A stretch of DNA of 64,000 nucleotides from Atrina japonica (Eukaryota > Mollusca > Bivalvia > Pterioida > Pinnidae). The position numbers were made by a program, and so were the translations under genes. The stretch spans positions 248,001 to 312,000 of the forward strand of contig BROG01000350.1 of NCBI GenBank assembly GCA_030159075.1, written 5' to 3'. A model generated the notes under the pieces. The model had not been told where the DNA came from and did no database searches. It was given only the letters and a program-made list of their open reading frames with translations. Positions 48,157 through 59,320 of this stretch are shown piece by piece (the first letter of the stretch is position 1; the number at the start of each line of letters is the position of its first letter).

Positions 48157-48370
48157 AGGTATACCAAGGTAAAGTGGCACATCCGGGTAGAGTCAAAAAC
48201 CAAAACGATACCAAAAACAGGTTGTACAGGTAAAACATAATTGCCTTGCACGGACTCCATGCACTACTGAATCTCTAATACTTTTGTGACGACAAGTGGC
48301 TTGTCACCCCTGTTACGATTTGATTTAGACTCGTGTTTATAAACATATGCCAATTTACCTTGGTAGACCT
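48157..48370. mobile_element. MITE of the 'CCAAGGTAAAGTGGC' family, best copy
   Basis: The left TATACCAAGGTAAAGTGGCA and right TGCCAATTTACCTTGGTAG are clear inverted ends 214 bp apart. Confidence 0.75.
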
Positions 48371-48611
48371 GTGCAAATGACATACCCAGTAAGACAGGTC
48401 AGTATTGAAGAGATAAGTAACATTCCTATGATTTGATTGGTTGGCTAATTATAGATATCCCCAGCTACTTTTCTGTCATAAATAGTCAAAAATTAAATCA
48501 TGCTTCTTCATTTGAAACAAAAACCAAAACATCAAAATTCAAAAATTTGTGCTGATATATCGATTTGTATTTGAATATCTGTCTTCTTCAATGTTTTTCT
48601 ACACACATATT

Positions 48612-49833
48612 TAGGGCCAGTGATTTTCCGCGATCACAGAATCACAGACAGAATCATGGAATCGGCAATCTGAAACAGAATTTGTGTTTTTGAAAAATCT
48701 TTAAAAATTCCAACATTTATTAAATTGTGAACCAGTGTACTATTTCTGTGTGTTATAAACTTCAATTCTTTGTTTATTTAATCTATTTCATCACATAATT
48801 TTACATCAATTACTATTTTATCCTGCAGATCTATTAGCCTACATTTACACATCGAAAGATAAGGGCAATCATTTCCATTGTCGTAACATCAGTACTGACT
48901 GACATCTGCCGATCTGGTGACTTCTAAAACAAAAATAGCTTTAATTTGATATCTTATATTAGGTTCATAATGTTTATTTCAATTTCTGAATATACAATGT
49001 ATATACCAATTTTAATAATTGATAGTAAAATTTCACAATGTACAATCCATCCTAACTTTTTACGACATACCGCTCAATTGACAGCCGATTTTTGATACCA
49101 ACACAAACACGTGTTTACACCTTGATGTTTTTGACAGCAAGCTACGATGGCTGAAGACACAAGTATGTAAAAAGAGGAGACTTCCCATTTAAAAATTAAA
49201 TGCATTAGCACGGGTTGATAGTTTCCATGGAATCTTTATGAGGATGGTGATGTTTAATTTTGCAAAGTCTGTCAGCATAGTATAGATTAAGCTTGTGTTG
49301 ATACAATAAATTAAAAATTAAATTCATGTACATGTAGATCTACTTTATAAGTTTAAATTAAAAATAAATAAATTAAAATTAAATACATGTACATGTAGAT
49401 CTACTTTTATAAGTTTATTTAAAGTAAAAACACCAAATAAAACACCACAGACTTGTTCTAAGTTAGGTGATAAATTCATGCAAAATTAAGTAATTAGAAA
49501 TTACCTGTACAATTTCCAACAAAACTTGTTACCTACATGTATACGAGTATAGGCCTACAGACTTGCAAATTATTTATCAAGTATTTTAAAATCATAAAAA
49601 ACATAGTGTTGCATATATACATGTATGTATATTTTTTATTTAATCCCCTATTTAAATCTATCATTAAATTGGTGTGGCAGAATATTGAAAGTATGAATAT
49701 GCGTCTGTATTGTTAAATATTTTTCATCTGAAGTATGTTTTTAGTTCTTTTTCTTATAAAAACAGAAAAAACGGAATTTCCAAAACTGCAAACAGAATTG
49801 AAGCAAATCTGAAACGGAAAATCACTGGCCCTA
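48612..49833. mobile_element. TAGGGCCAGTGA-ended element, 1.2 kb
   Basis: AGGGCCAGTGATTTTCCG at the left is matched perfectly by CGGAAAATCACTGGCCCT at the right, an 18-bp TIR. GAATCACAGACAGAATCA and AACAGAATTTG words repeat inside both ends. An ATG at 49147 (MAEDT) followed by a GTATGT donor could be a first exon. No intact transposase is visible. Termini and architecture resemble the CAGGG group. Confidence 0.75.
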
Positions 49834-49894
49834 TATATTTGTTTCCATTCTTTAAACTAAGCTTGGTGTCAAAGCTAGGTATGTGGGTATTTAA

Positions 49895-50905
49895 CCCTTT
49901 CAATACTGCAACATCACAACTGCATAGTGATGTTATACACTGTAGCAGTTTACATTTTCTGCGGTCTGCTCCCCGTAGCATATTTTCAATGTCATCATGA
50001 TGTTGTTTTGCTGTGCAGTCGGATTTCTAATTTAATTATGGATGTGAAATGAATGAATTTATGAGAGAAATTTAAAGGGTATGATCTTATTTTAATGATT
50101 TTTTTTACAAACAGAACTTTTGAATGAAAAACTTGAATAAATTATTCTAAATTGTTATATAGTTTTTATTGTATACACAATTTTTCCTCCGCATTCCATA
50201 TAAAATTGCATGTATACTCATCATGAAAAAGGAGACAAAAATATGCTAACTCACTTCTGACTTGATAAAATATTGAAATCGTATGTTGGACCACCAATTT
50301 CAGCTGTAAATGTGTTAAATTTAATGCCTTGATTTAAATTAATTGTCAACGCAGGTTTCGTGAAGGAGGTTTCTGCATTGAAATTGCCCGAAAATCATTG
50401 TCACCGCTAACATCTTATTTGGAATCGCGATCTATCTCGGATTACGTTTCCGTAGAAATAGGGTTTACAGGTTGTTCATGTGTAGAATCATCATCCAAAC
50501 CGGATATTAAATTCATTTTTAAAGTCAGAATCAGAGTTGAAAATATCTAAAACATCTGGAGGGAATCTCGGATGCATAAGCAGCAGCCATTTTTCGACGA
50601 CTTTCAGTCACCGATTTCAAAATAATGGCACTTTTATATTCGTCGTAACTTGGTTATTTTCGCAGGCATCTATTACATGTACATGTGATAATATAGACTA
50701 AAATCTCATCTAACTCTCGTTATGTTCGTGATTTCCGGTCATAAAGTGAAAGTGGAAAAAACCCAAATTGAAAGTGAAGCAACTGAAGGAGAAACACAAG
50801 GTGTTTTACGACGTTCTTGTATTCAGCAGTTGTACTTTGGACGTTAGCGGGAGAAGTGAACAATGAATTTAGCAGGCAGTTTTAATCACTATCGAGATGA
50901 AAGGG
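49895..50905. mobile_element. Decayed piggyBac-like element, 1011 bp, TTAA duplications
   Basis: TTAA (49891-49894) is followed by CCCTTTCAATACTG, and GATGAAAGGG is followed by TTAA (50906-50909). CCCTTTCA ends inside TTAA duplications are the hallmark of piggyBac-type elements. Near the right end a decayed - strand frame begins with an acidic Asp/Ser-rich stretch, as piggyBac transposases often do. The body is too short for an intact transposase. Confidence 0.7.
50345..50590 (-). pseudogene. Broken piggyBac-like N-terminal coding fragment
   Basis: From the ATG at 50588-50590 the reading starts MAAAYASEIPS. After a shift of frame it continues as DVLDIFNSDSDFKNEFNI, and after a second shift it runs through GLDDDSTHEQ to in-frame stops. 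The Asp/Ser/Glu-rich composition and location just inside the right TIR fit the start of a piggyBac transposase. At least two frameshifts and two stops make it non-functional. Confidence 0.45.
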
Positions 50906-51162
50906 TTAAACATGACAGATTTAAAACCCGGGTAAGTTAATGAGAAAATATTTTACCTTACTTCCTGAATAACTTAACTCACAAAGTGCCCGAGATGCTA
51001 AGGATCTTTTTCACCTACGTCCATCCAAAATCAGGATGCAGTTGTTAAAACAATGGTATGCATGATATTTGATAGAAATATTTAAAGATAGGAAAAATGA
51101 CAGAGATAATTTGATGACATTTTGTGAGAGGGTTCCTTTATAATGACTCAGAATATACCTAC

Positions 51163-51322
51163 CTGAAGTGAAGCTTGTTGTCTTATTCCCGTCATCTCTT
51201 CTGGGGACACATTCTTCATCATGTCTGTCACATCAACATCCTGGTCTTTCATTCCCTCCAGGAAGTTTCTCAATCTGTGCCACCGAAGGTCATGTGAAGA
51301 ATTTTCTTTTGAATTCTTGCTC
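51163..51322 (-). CDS. PDZ-like/coiled-coil protein, exon after the PDZ-like domain
   Basis: A GATTAACAG acceptor and CTTCAG|GTAGGT donor bound 160 bases. One base completes an Arg codon, then SKNSKENSSHDLRWHRLRNF, LEGMKDQDVDVTDMMKNVSP and EEMTGIRQQASLQ follow. It is polar, probably helical and not hydrophobic. It joins the PDZ-like exon at 53447-53566 in phase. Confidence 0.88.
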
Positions 51323-51669
51323 CTGTTAATCAAAATGATCAATGGAGAGAGGTAATAAAGACAAATGTTAAGAGAATAAACCTCACTTTTAAACTCAATT
51401 ATAACTGTAGTGGCAATTAACATTTGATGGGATATAACGAGGTTGAAGGGTTTGTCATGCAAGTCCCAACCTATATAAAGAAACGCCCACACAGGGGTCA
51501 TGTGAGTCCCAGCCTATCTACAGAAACCATTTCAAGGGGTCATGATCTTGTTTAGACATGTTAGATGCTACATGTCAAATTTAAAGACAATTAATTGGGT
51601 GATTTTTTAGAAGAAGTTTATACAGGTATAATTCAGGGTAAGAGCAAACTTAAAATGAAGGACACAGAA

Positions 51670-52250
51670 AAGAGGAAACACCCAAACTCACTATCATATC
51701 TACTGTTAGTGAATCCACTCCCTGTCCAATGCCCTTAACACACTATCATATTTACTGTTGGTGAATCCACTCCCAGTCCAATGTCCTTAACAAACTTATA
51801 TTTACTGTTGGTGAATCCACTCCCTGTCCAATGCCCTTAACACACTATCATATTTACTGTTGGTGAATCCACTCACCTGTCCAATATCCTTAACACACTA
51901 GCATTTTTACTTTTGATGAATCCATTCCCTGTCCAGTGTCCTTAACACACGATCATATCTACTGTCGGTGAATCAACTAACCTGTCCAGTGTCCTTAACT
52001 CACTATCATATCTACTGTTGGTGAATCCACTCCCTGTCCAATGCCCTTATCATACTATCATATTTACTGTTGGTGAATCCACTCCCTGTCCAATGTCCTT
52101 AACACACTCATATCTACTGTTGGTGAATCAACTTACCTGTACAATGTCCTTAACACAAATTATAGTTATCTATCCAATCTTCTGAAACACCTATGAATAG
52201 TTAATGCCTCTCAAGGTAATAACACCCACAGTTACCTGTATGATGCTCTT
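51670..52250. repeat. 52-bp minisatellite carrying donor-like sequences
   Basis: About nine copies of a 52-base unit include TATTTACTGTTGGTGAATCC and CCTGTCCAATGTCCTTAACA. On the gene's (-) strand several units read GGACAG|GTGAGT or GTACAG|GTAAGT, good 5' splice sites, similar to the real donor at 53446 (GGACAG|GTAACT). Confidence 0.9.
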
Positions 52251-52789
52251 AATATCTTAATAAATCTGCAGCAGTGTTTACCAAAAGCGTCAGACTGTTA
52301 GTCAAATCTGATGGAAATTGAGTCGGTCCAATATAAAATTTGTAAATGTCGGTCCAGAGGTCTGACAGTTTTTTACAATCCATTGGTTTGATATATTAAT
52401 TCTGTCTTTGATTGTTTTCATTTTACTCTCTATACATCGATAAATCCCCTCAGATTAAGTACCATGACTACTTCCATGACAGGTGAGATCTATTTTTTCA
52501 TACCTCAAAATTCAGTGTCTGTGAGGCACAGAAAAGGAATACATTAATAAATTTTATAGTGGAAAGAATGAATGAATATGAACAAAACCAACAGAAGAGG
52601 ATTTTAATCCCAAATGGAAGGTGGGATGGCCATGGCTCAATTTGCTTTAGTTTGGTTGATTAATAATTAGTTTGTTTTCTTTGAAGTAATTGTAATTTGG
52701 TCAGACAAAATTCCTTTCGGTCCTGTAATCTACCAGACTGTGTCTGACTGAATATCCTGTGAAAAAAGATATTTCACAAACACTGCTAC
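52251..52789. other. Intron, no further feature
   Basis: Unique-looking intronic sequence between the two arrays. No exon is supported. Confidence 0.5.
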
Positions 52790-53446
52790 AGGTAGTATAT
52801 CTCATGGTGATTTAATCAAGAGTTACCTGTCTATTTCCCTTAAAGTCCTAATATATCTACAGGTGAAACAACTCCTGCAGATTCAATCTTGAGTTAAGTC
52901 TGACCCTAATCTCCTATCATATCTACAGGTGATACAACTTCTTGTGATTCAATCTTGAGTTAAGTCTGACCCTAATCTCCTATCATATCTACAGGTGATA
53001 CAACTTCTTGTGATTCAATCTTCAGTTACCTGTCTGACTCCCTTAATCTCCTATCATATCTACAGGTGATACATCTCATGGGGATTCAATCTTGAGTTAT
53101 GTTACCCTCTTAATGTCTTATTATATTAACAGGGTATACTACTCATGAGAATTCAATCTTGAGTTACCTGTTTGTTCCCCTTAATGTCCTATTATATCTA
53201 CAGCTGATACATCTCATGGAGATTCAATCTTGAGTTACCTTTCTGTTTCCCTTAATGTCCTATTATATCTACAGCTGATACATCTCATGGAGATTCAATC
53301 TTGAGTTATGTTACCCTCTTAATGTCCTATTATATCTAAAGGGTATACAACTCCTCTAGATTCAATCTTGAGTTACCTGTCTGACCCCTTAATGTCCTAT
53401 CACATCTATAGGGTATACAACTCCTGGAGATTTAAACTTCAGTTAC
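52790..53446. repeat. About 66-70-bp minisatellite copying the adjacent exon's splice donor
   Basis: About nine units contain GATTCAATCTTGAGTTACCT, GTCTGTTTCCCTTAATGTCC and TATCATATCTACAGGTGATA. On the - strand each good unit has GGGAAACAGACAG|GTAACTC, closely matching the real exon end and donor GAGAAATGGACAG|GTAACT at 53447, into which the array runs. Confidence 0.92.
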
Positions 53447-53566
53447 CTGTCCATTTCTCTGTATACAACAAGCTGTAGACTCTCACTGCATCTTATTACA
53501 TCATCAACAGAAAACTTCTGAATTTTTTTATCTGATAAACAACTGTGTCCATTGATCTCAAGTATT
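53447..53566 (-). CDS. PDZ-like/coiled-coil protein, second half of the PDZ-like domain
   Basis: After TTTTGACAG one base completes Arg, giving RILEINGHSCLSDKKIQKFS, then VDDVIRCSESLQLVVYREMD. 'GDRILEINGHS' spanning the junction, followed by a helix and a final 'LQLVVYR' strand, is the standard second half of a PDZ domain (GDxILxVNG ... LxLxV). It ends in phase 2 at ACAG|GTAACT, beside the donor-copy array. Confidence 0.9.
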
Positions 53567-53695
53567 CTGTCAAAACAATAGATAGAATGGTGTTGTATAT
53601 TTGATTTTAATTAAAATTTTATTTGGATATGAAATAATAATCACAAATTTGGTTATAATTTTACAGGTGCAGGTATCTGATTAACTTTACCTATG

Positions 53696-53752
53696 TATAA
53701 CATTATCTACCTGTCTCCAATGTTTACACATATTTCAAACTAGTATGGTTAC
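53696..53752. repeat. Intronic duplicate of the next exon's 3' end and donor
   Basis: CTACCTGTCTCCAATGTTTA here repeats CTACCTGTCTCCAGTATTTA at 53757-53776, about 50 bp away, so a second GGAGACAG|GTAGAT donor copy exists inside the intron. Confidence 0.8.
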
Positions 53753-53760
53753 CAACCTAC

Positions 53761-53951
53761 CTGTCTCCAGTATTTACAGGTATTTGAAGACTAGGATCAA
53801 CATTTTTCACTAACAGCTGACCGATATGTCTCATCTCAATACTCAGACCAAACTGACCATTCTCTTTGTATAAAACACAACAGGTAACTGCTGGGTGAGA
53901 TTGACCTTTTAAAGCCGCAAATAAACTTTTCCCATACACAGACTTTGCACA
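53761..53951 (-). CDS. PDZ-like/coiled-coil protein, first half of the PDZ-like domain
   Basis: Between CTTTTACAG and GACAG|GTAGGT the exon encodes CAKSVYGKSLFAALKGQSHP, then CCVLYKENGQFGLSIEMRHI and GQLLVKNVDPSLQIPVNTGD. 'FGLSIEM' stands where PDZ domains have the GLGF-type carboxylate-binding loop, followed by 'QLLVKNVDPS' (the xVxxVxxxS strand) and 'TGDR'. It begins in phase 0 and ends in phase 2. PDZ domains bind C-terminal peptides. The ligand here is unknown. Confidence 0.9.
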
Positions 53952-55305
53952 CTGTAAAAGATACAAGTTTCTCTTATTTACAATAATGGTCTTCATTTCT
54001 AATTATAACTGCTATATAGTATATAGGATAAATAAACAAGTGATGAATCTGTTATTTATAACAAGGCATCACAAGTGATGCTAATCCTCTTGCAATGGAA
54101 ATTTTGTATAATACCTGTAAAGTGCTGAAAATAATATTTCAATGAAATAAACAAAGGGCAATAAGTCTGTAAATAAGGTAGCATAGGTTACAAAACTCAA
54201 ACGTGTCAGAGATATTACCATACAAATCTGTGTATCAAGTTTCGTGAAATTCCAATGAGAAATAAAATTGTTATAGCGCAGACAAGAAAGTGTAACACAT
54301 ACGTACGAGCCTAATCCTATATCCAAACTTTGTTTACAAAGGGATAATAATGTTTTTAATTTATAATTATAACTACTATATAGGATAATATATCTATATC
54401 TATCTTTTTCCCCTCTCTCTATTTTGTATTCTATTCATTCTCTTTACATTAAGTATTTGTTCATTAGCAGATGTACGTTCTTAACTGAAGAAGGATGTTA
54501 TTATTTACAATTAAATTGAAGCACTTAGTGTAACTGATACGCATGTATTATATGTGTAAAAGTAATCCTGTAATAGCTTGATCTGTACCCTAAACAATAA
54601 CTATAGAAACATGAGAAATGTGTCACTTCCTTGTCGTGCTAAATATGTTTAACTATGAGACTCAAAACTAAAATTACACAAAATAGCAGACAAACAATTA
54701 TCATGTAATGAAAACCAGTAAAAATTATGACAGATAAACCATATCTAACATAATCTAGTGTATGTGTAGGTGTGTGCGTATATGTGTGTAGATGTATGTG
54801 TGGTTTTTTTGGGGGGGGGTTTACATGTAAGTATGTACATTTGTATGTAGGCACGTGTCTGTTTGTTTGTTTATTGTTTTGCAGTTGTCAAGGATATTTC
54901 ACCTATATTGAGATGTCACGAGCATTAGGCGAAGTGACACAAATTTTAACCTGTGTAATGGACTGAAACCAATGCAGCGAGGTTTTCTTTATGTGCCACG
55001 CCTTCCATGACATGGGATCTCGATTTTAAGTCTGATCTGAAAGACCCATGACTTTCACTTCATTTGCTGAGCATCTGGCCGAGGAACAGCCAGTATCATT
55101 TTTTTGCTGAGCATCTGGCAAAGAAACAGCCAGTATCAAACCCAGGACCTTTCTGCTTGCAAGTGGAACCCTCTAGCACTAGACCACCACAAGCGGTGCG
55201 TAGCTATAAGTATATGTGTAGGTACATGCATGTGCGTATACATGATTCACAGCTTGTTGAAAACCATTTTAAACCTATCTAGAAAACTCAAGTGCACCCT
55301 TGTAG
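53952..55305. other. Intron, microsatellite only
   Basis: GT/TATG-rich stretch with a G run lies at about 54765-54830, and a short direct repeat of TGCTGAGCATCTGGC at 55065-55120. No exon is supported. Confidence 0.55.
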
Positions 55306-56440
55306 GAAACAAGAGGCCCATGGGGCCTTAAGTCGCTCACCTGGCAAAATTGGTCAAAATTGCAGAAAACATAAAAAATGTGTAAAAGATAAGGCCATGT
55401 AAAAAAATTATTCTGGTTCTCAGACAATTAGCCTTCCAAAATGGGCAATGTAGGTAGGTATTTCATTTTTATTTTTATTTCCAAATTATTGTTTATATAC
55501 CTTGAAAGCAAGAAAATAAGAAGATTTTATGTAACAAAAAATGTCTTTTATTGAGACCTTCAATAAACTGTAACAAAAAGTTGTGTGATTGTCTTGTTCA
55601 CTTGGTTTTAAAACTGAAATATCAACAAAAATATAAAATAGCTTAAAGATTATATATTTATCAAAACATAAAAATGTTTTGAAACTACAAGAAAATTAAT
55701 TGTGAATGCATCATTATAATTATCATCAATCATTATCATTACTACATGTATTTTACAAAGCTGTACAAAGTGTAACTATGTGTCTAAAACTCAATGCAAA
55801 TTCCAAAAGTTTCATTTTTTGAAAACAATAGCTATCAATTTTTATGTATTTCATTGGAACTTTTATTTAAAGTAACTAATTTTACTTTTATCATTCACCT
55901 ACATTTAATTAAGATTTTAAAAATTTTATACACTATATACATTGTAGTGTTACATGTGTCATTATTTTAACACATCCTGAAATTCAGTTCGGTTCTTTCA
56001 TTTAAAACCCAACTTCCACTTCCTCCGTAAACTGCAAGCAACAGCAGAAAACATGATGTGTTATGTGACATTTTCAGGTATGAGGTAAAGATTTCTATGT
56101 TGAATTGTCAATAAAATAATTATCTTAGTTTCTAACTGGGTTTTAGAAATGCATTTTGAACTATAAATAGAAGGAAATGGATCATTTTCGAAACATAAGC
56201 CTTTTGAAATGACTGACATTTTTTCTTGTCACGCGGCAGTGATTTTTTATGAAATGTGAATAAAATGGTTTCATCAGAGATTTCTTGAGAACCAAAAGTA
56301 TTTTTTACTTGGCCTAAAATGGCTAATAAACATGAAAAACAGTAGGTTCTTTGGGCCTTAATAATCACCTGAGTGAAATGTATTTTACTTACAATAAACT
56401 GAAAAGCAACCAAAAGCATGAAAAATTCATTGAAAAGGAG
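55306..56440. repeat. GCTCACCTG-type dispersed repeat
   Basis: It starts AACAAGAGGCCCATGGGGCC, then TTAAGTCGCTCACCTGG, as at 38856. A second start-like GGGCCTTAATAATCACCTGA is at about 56352. The AT-rich interior has no gene. Confidence 0.5.
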
Positions 56441-57335
56441 AATTAACTTCCATAAGGGTGGACTTGCCTTGCAGACTTTTTTATAGATCTTTCAAGATAA
56501 TGTGCAACAATACGGTAGTCGAAAACATGCGAAATCCATTTAAAAGGGGAAATAATTTCACAAGGATCACCCTCATAATTTCTACACAATAATTTTTTTG
56601 TACATCTTTGTGGTGATCACTGGATAATAGCAGCTCAAAACATGAAAATATCCACATAAAGTGGAAATAACTCCCATAAGGGTCAACCTGACAATTTCAT
56701 TCCTGATTTTTTTGTAGATCATCGCATGCTGAACATTTTTGCTTCTTTCACTTTCTCTCTATCTAGTATACTTTTCAAGATAAAAGGACAAACCTGTCAA
56801 AAACATGAAAAGTCCACTAAAAGGGAAAATATCTCCCAAAAGGTGCAACCTGACAATTTTGACCCTGTTGACTTTTTTGTAGATCTTTGCATGCTGAACA
56901 TTTTTGCTTTTTTCACTTTTACTCTACCTATTATACTTTTCGAGATAATGTAAAAAAAACATCCAAAAACATGAAAAATTCACTTAAATTGGGAAATAAC
57001 TGCCATATGGGTCAACATGACAATTTCAGCCCTATTGACTTTTTTGTAGATCTTTGCATGCTGAACATTTTTGCTTCTTTCACTTCTTATCTATTATACG
57101 TTTCAAGATAATTGTACAAAACTGTCAAAAACATGATAAATTCCCTAAAAGGGGAAATAACTCTCAAAAAAGGGGGGGGCAACCTGACAATTTCGGCCCT
57201 ATTGACTTTTTTGTAGATCTTTGCATGCTTAACATTTTTTCTTGTTTTACTTTTACTATACCTATTATACTTTTCAAGATAATGTCAAAAAACATCCAAA
57301 TGGGACATAATAAGCCCGTCATGAATAAATTTTCC
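56440..57335. repeat. About 160-180-bp tandem repeat
   Basis: About five units share AACTCCCATAAGGGTCAACC, TGACAATTTC, TTTTTTGTAGATCTTTGCAT, GCTGAACATTTTTGCTTCTT and TTTCAAGATAATG. The repeated MLNIFA(S/F)FTF frames are translations of the unit, not genes. Confidence 0.88.
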
Positions 57336-57359
57336 AAGGGTTCATGACACACTGCCTCA

Positions 57360-58690
57360 TTGAGAATAACTGTTGTGTAACAACTCTCATGAAAATTAAC
57401 GCAGCATCTTCATTTTACAATATGCACATCTTCATACCAATCACACGTACCGAATCACGAAATATTTGGGTGAAAACTGTGGGACTAGTTCAGCTCAAAA
57501 GAAAATTGAACACAAGAAACCAGAAAAAAAAACTAGGTCACGTAGGCCAACTCTGAGGAAAGTTGAAACATGACAACAAAACCTGTATCATATGTTAAAC
57601 ATTATTGCTTCTTATGATATTATATAAAATTTTAAAGGAATTAAATGAAAAATAAAAAAAGTACTTGCATTTTGTACATAATGCCCAAATTTAGCAATAA
57701 AAGGGGCATAACTCCGCAAATATACTTGAAATTTCACGATTCACGAACTCGTCAGAGCCATTCATGCAATGAAGCATCGTACCAAGTTTGACAAAAAACG
57801 GGCCATGATTGTTCAAGTTATCGCATAAAACAACCAGACGAAGGGACGGACAACGCCATAACATAATACGATGTCTTCGACAAGTGTATAAAGACAACAA
57901 CAAAACCCACAATATATGTTAAACATTATTGCTTCTTGTGATACCATATCAAATTTGAAAGGAATTAAATGAAATATAAATGAAAAGTTCTTGCATTTTC
58001 TATGTCTTTTTTGACAATCAAAGGGCCTTAACTCTTGTGAAAATTAACACAGCATCTTCATTTTACGATATGCACATCTTCATATGATACCAATCAAACA
58101 TACCAAATTGAGAAATATTCGGGTGAAAACTGTGGGACTAGCTGTACCCACAAGAAAATTTAACACAAGAAACCAGAAAAAAAAACTAGGTCACGTAGGG
58201 CCTTAACTCCAATTCTGCGGAAAGTTGAAACACGACAATAAAACTTGTATTATGTGTTAAACATTATTGCTTGTTGTAATACCATACTAAATTTGAAAGG
58301 AACTTAAGAAAATACAAAAAAGTTCTTGCATTTTGTACATAATGCCCCCATTTAGCTATAAAAGGGGCAGAACTCTGCCAAATATAGTTGAAATTTCACG
58401 ATTTACGAACTCTTCAGAATAGTTCATGCAATACAGCATCCTACCAAGTTTGACAAAAATTGGGCCATAATTGTTCGAGCTATCAAATAAAACAGCCGGC
58501 CGGACAGACGGACAACACCATACCATAATAAGTCTTTCTATGGGCATAACTTCTTCAACAGACATGATGTCTTCAATGGGTGTGATACTATAAATCAGGT
58601 TTCATCAAAATCGGAGAAGGAATGAAAGCAATAAAGTAAAAACAAGAGATGCTAATGGATGGACAGAAGGACGGACAGACGTAGAGCCAG
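57360..58690. repeat. Two direct copies of a unit of about 650 bp
   Basis: GCAGCATCTTCATTTTAC occurs at about 57401 and 58048, GAAATTTCACGATT at about 57730 and 58388, and GACGGACAACGCCATA / GACGGACAACACCATA at about 57847 and 58507. Similar 'TGAAATTTCACGATT...GGACGGACAAC' tails are dispersed in molluscan DNA (from memory, not checked). Confidence 0.8.
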
Positions 58691-59247
58691 ACAACTGGAC
58701 AGACATAAGCTACACAATAATATACTCTATTTTATGAAGAGAGTATAAAAGGTCAGAGTTCATGTGCATTATCTCATTTGAAAAATACAAAATACATAAC
58801 AAGCACTTAATATTAGGGTCAGAATTAGGTTATACACACTTCCAGAATGTAAGTGTCTAAACTTATAATATCTCTTGTCACTTTTAAGAGGTTAATTTTT
58901 TTGCACATAAATTCATACCTACATGTAGTGCTAGTCTAAGTGTGGTTAAGAATTTGACAAAATTTGTGGCTTTTTTTATTCAATAATTCTCAATGGAATG
59001 GTGTGGGAAGTTTAAAATTGTGGATAAAAACCATTTCCCTGGATTATTCTCACCACTGTTATCTGTTGTTGGTGCTGGTGGAAAGTGAAAGTAGATGTAA
59101 ACTACTACATACTTTCGTATTTTTGTTTTATTCAAACATTTAGAATTTTTTTTTCAATTATACATTCATTTTAAACTGAAAATAGTTTCAAATAGATTTT
59201 GGAGATGTTCCGTTCATAAAACATTGTTATTTCTTGAGTTTAGTTAC
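58691..59247. other. Intron, no further feature
   Basis: AT-rich sequence. No exon is supported. Confidence 0.5.
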
Positions 59248-59320
59248 AGATAACTTTGTAGCAGCAACTTCCGGATGACTGATATTCAGCTGATCTTTGA
59301 TCACGGCGACATAAACAGCC
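59248..59320 (-). CDS. PDZ-like/coiled-coil protein, exon D
   Basis: A CTGTAAATAG acceptor and TTATCT|GTAACT donor bound 73 bases that encode AVYVAVIKDQLNISHPEVAA plus TKLS, with one base completing a split codon. It enters in phase 2 and leaves in phase 0, joining 53951 cleanly. The frame stops 6 codons past the donor, which would be an alternative end if unspliced. It can be joined directly to 61550 (AG+G, Arg). Confidence 0.7.

Noticed and set aside
50863..50931. + strand first-exon-like frame MNLAGSFNHYRDERVKHD ending at CGG|GTAAGT
   Set aside because: It runs through the right terminus and TTAA of the piggyBac-like element, and no following + strand exon was found.
56726..57347. Repeated MLNIFASFTF ORFs
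   Set aside because: They are translations of the 170-bp tandem unit.
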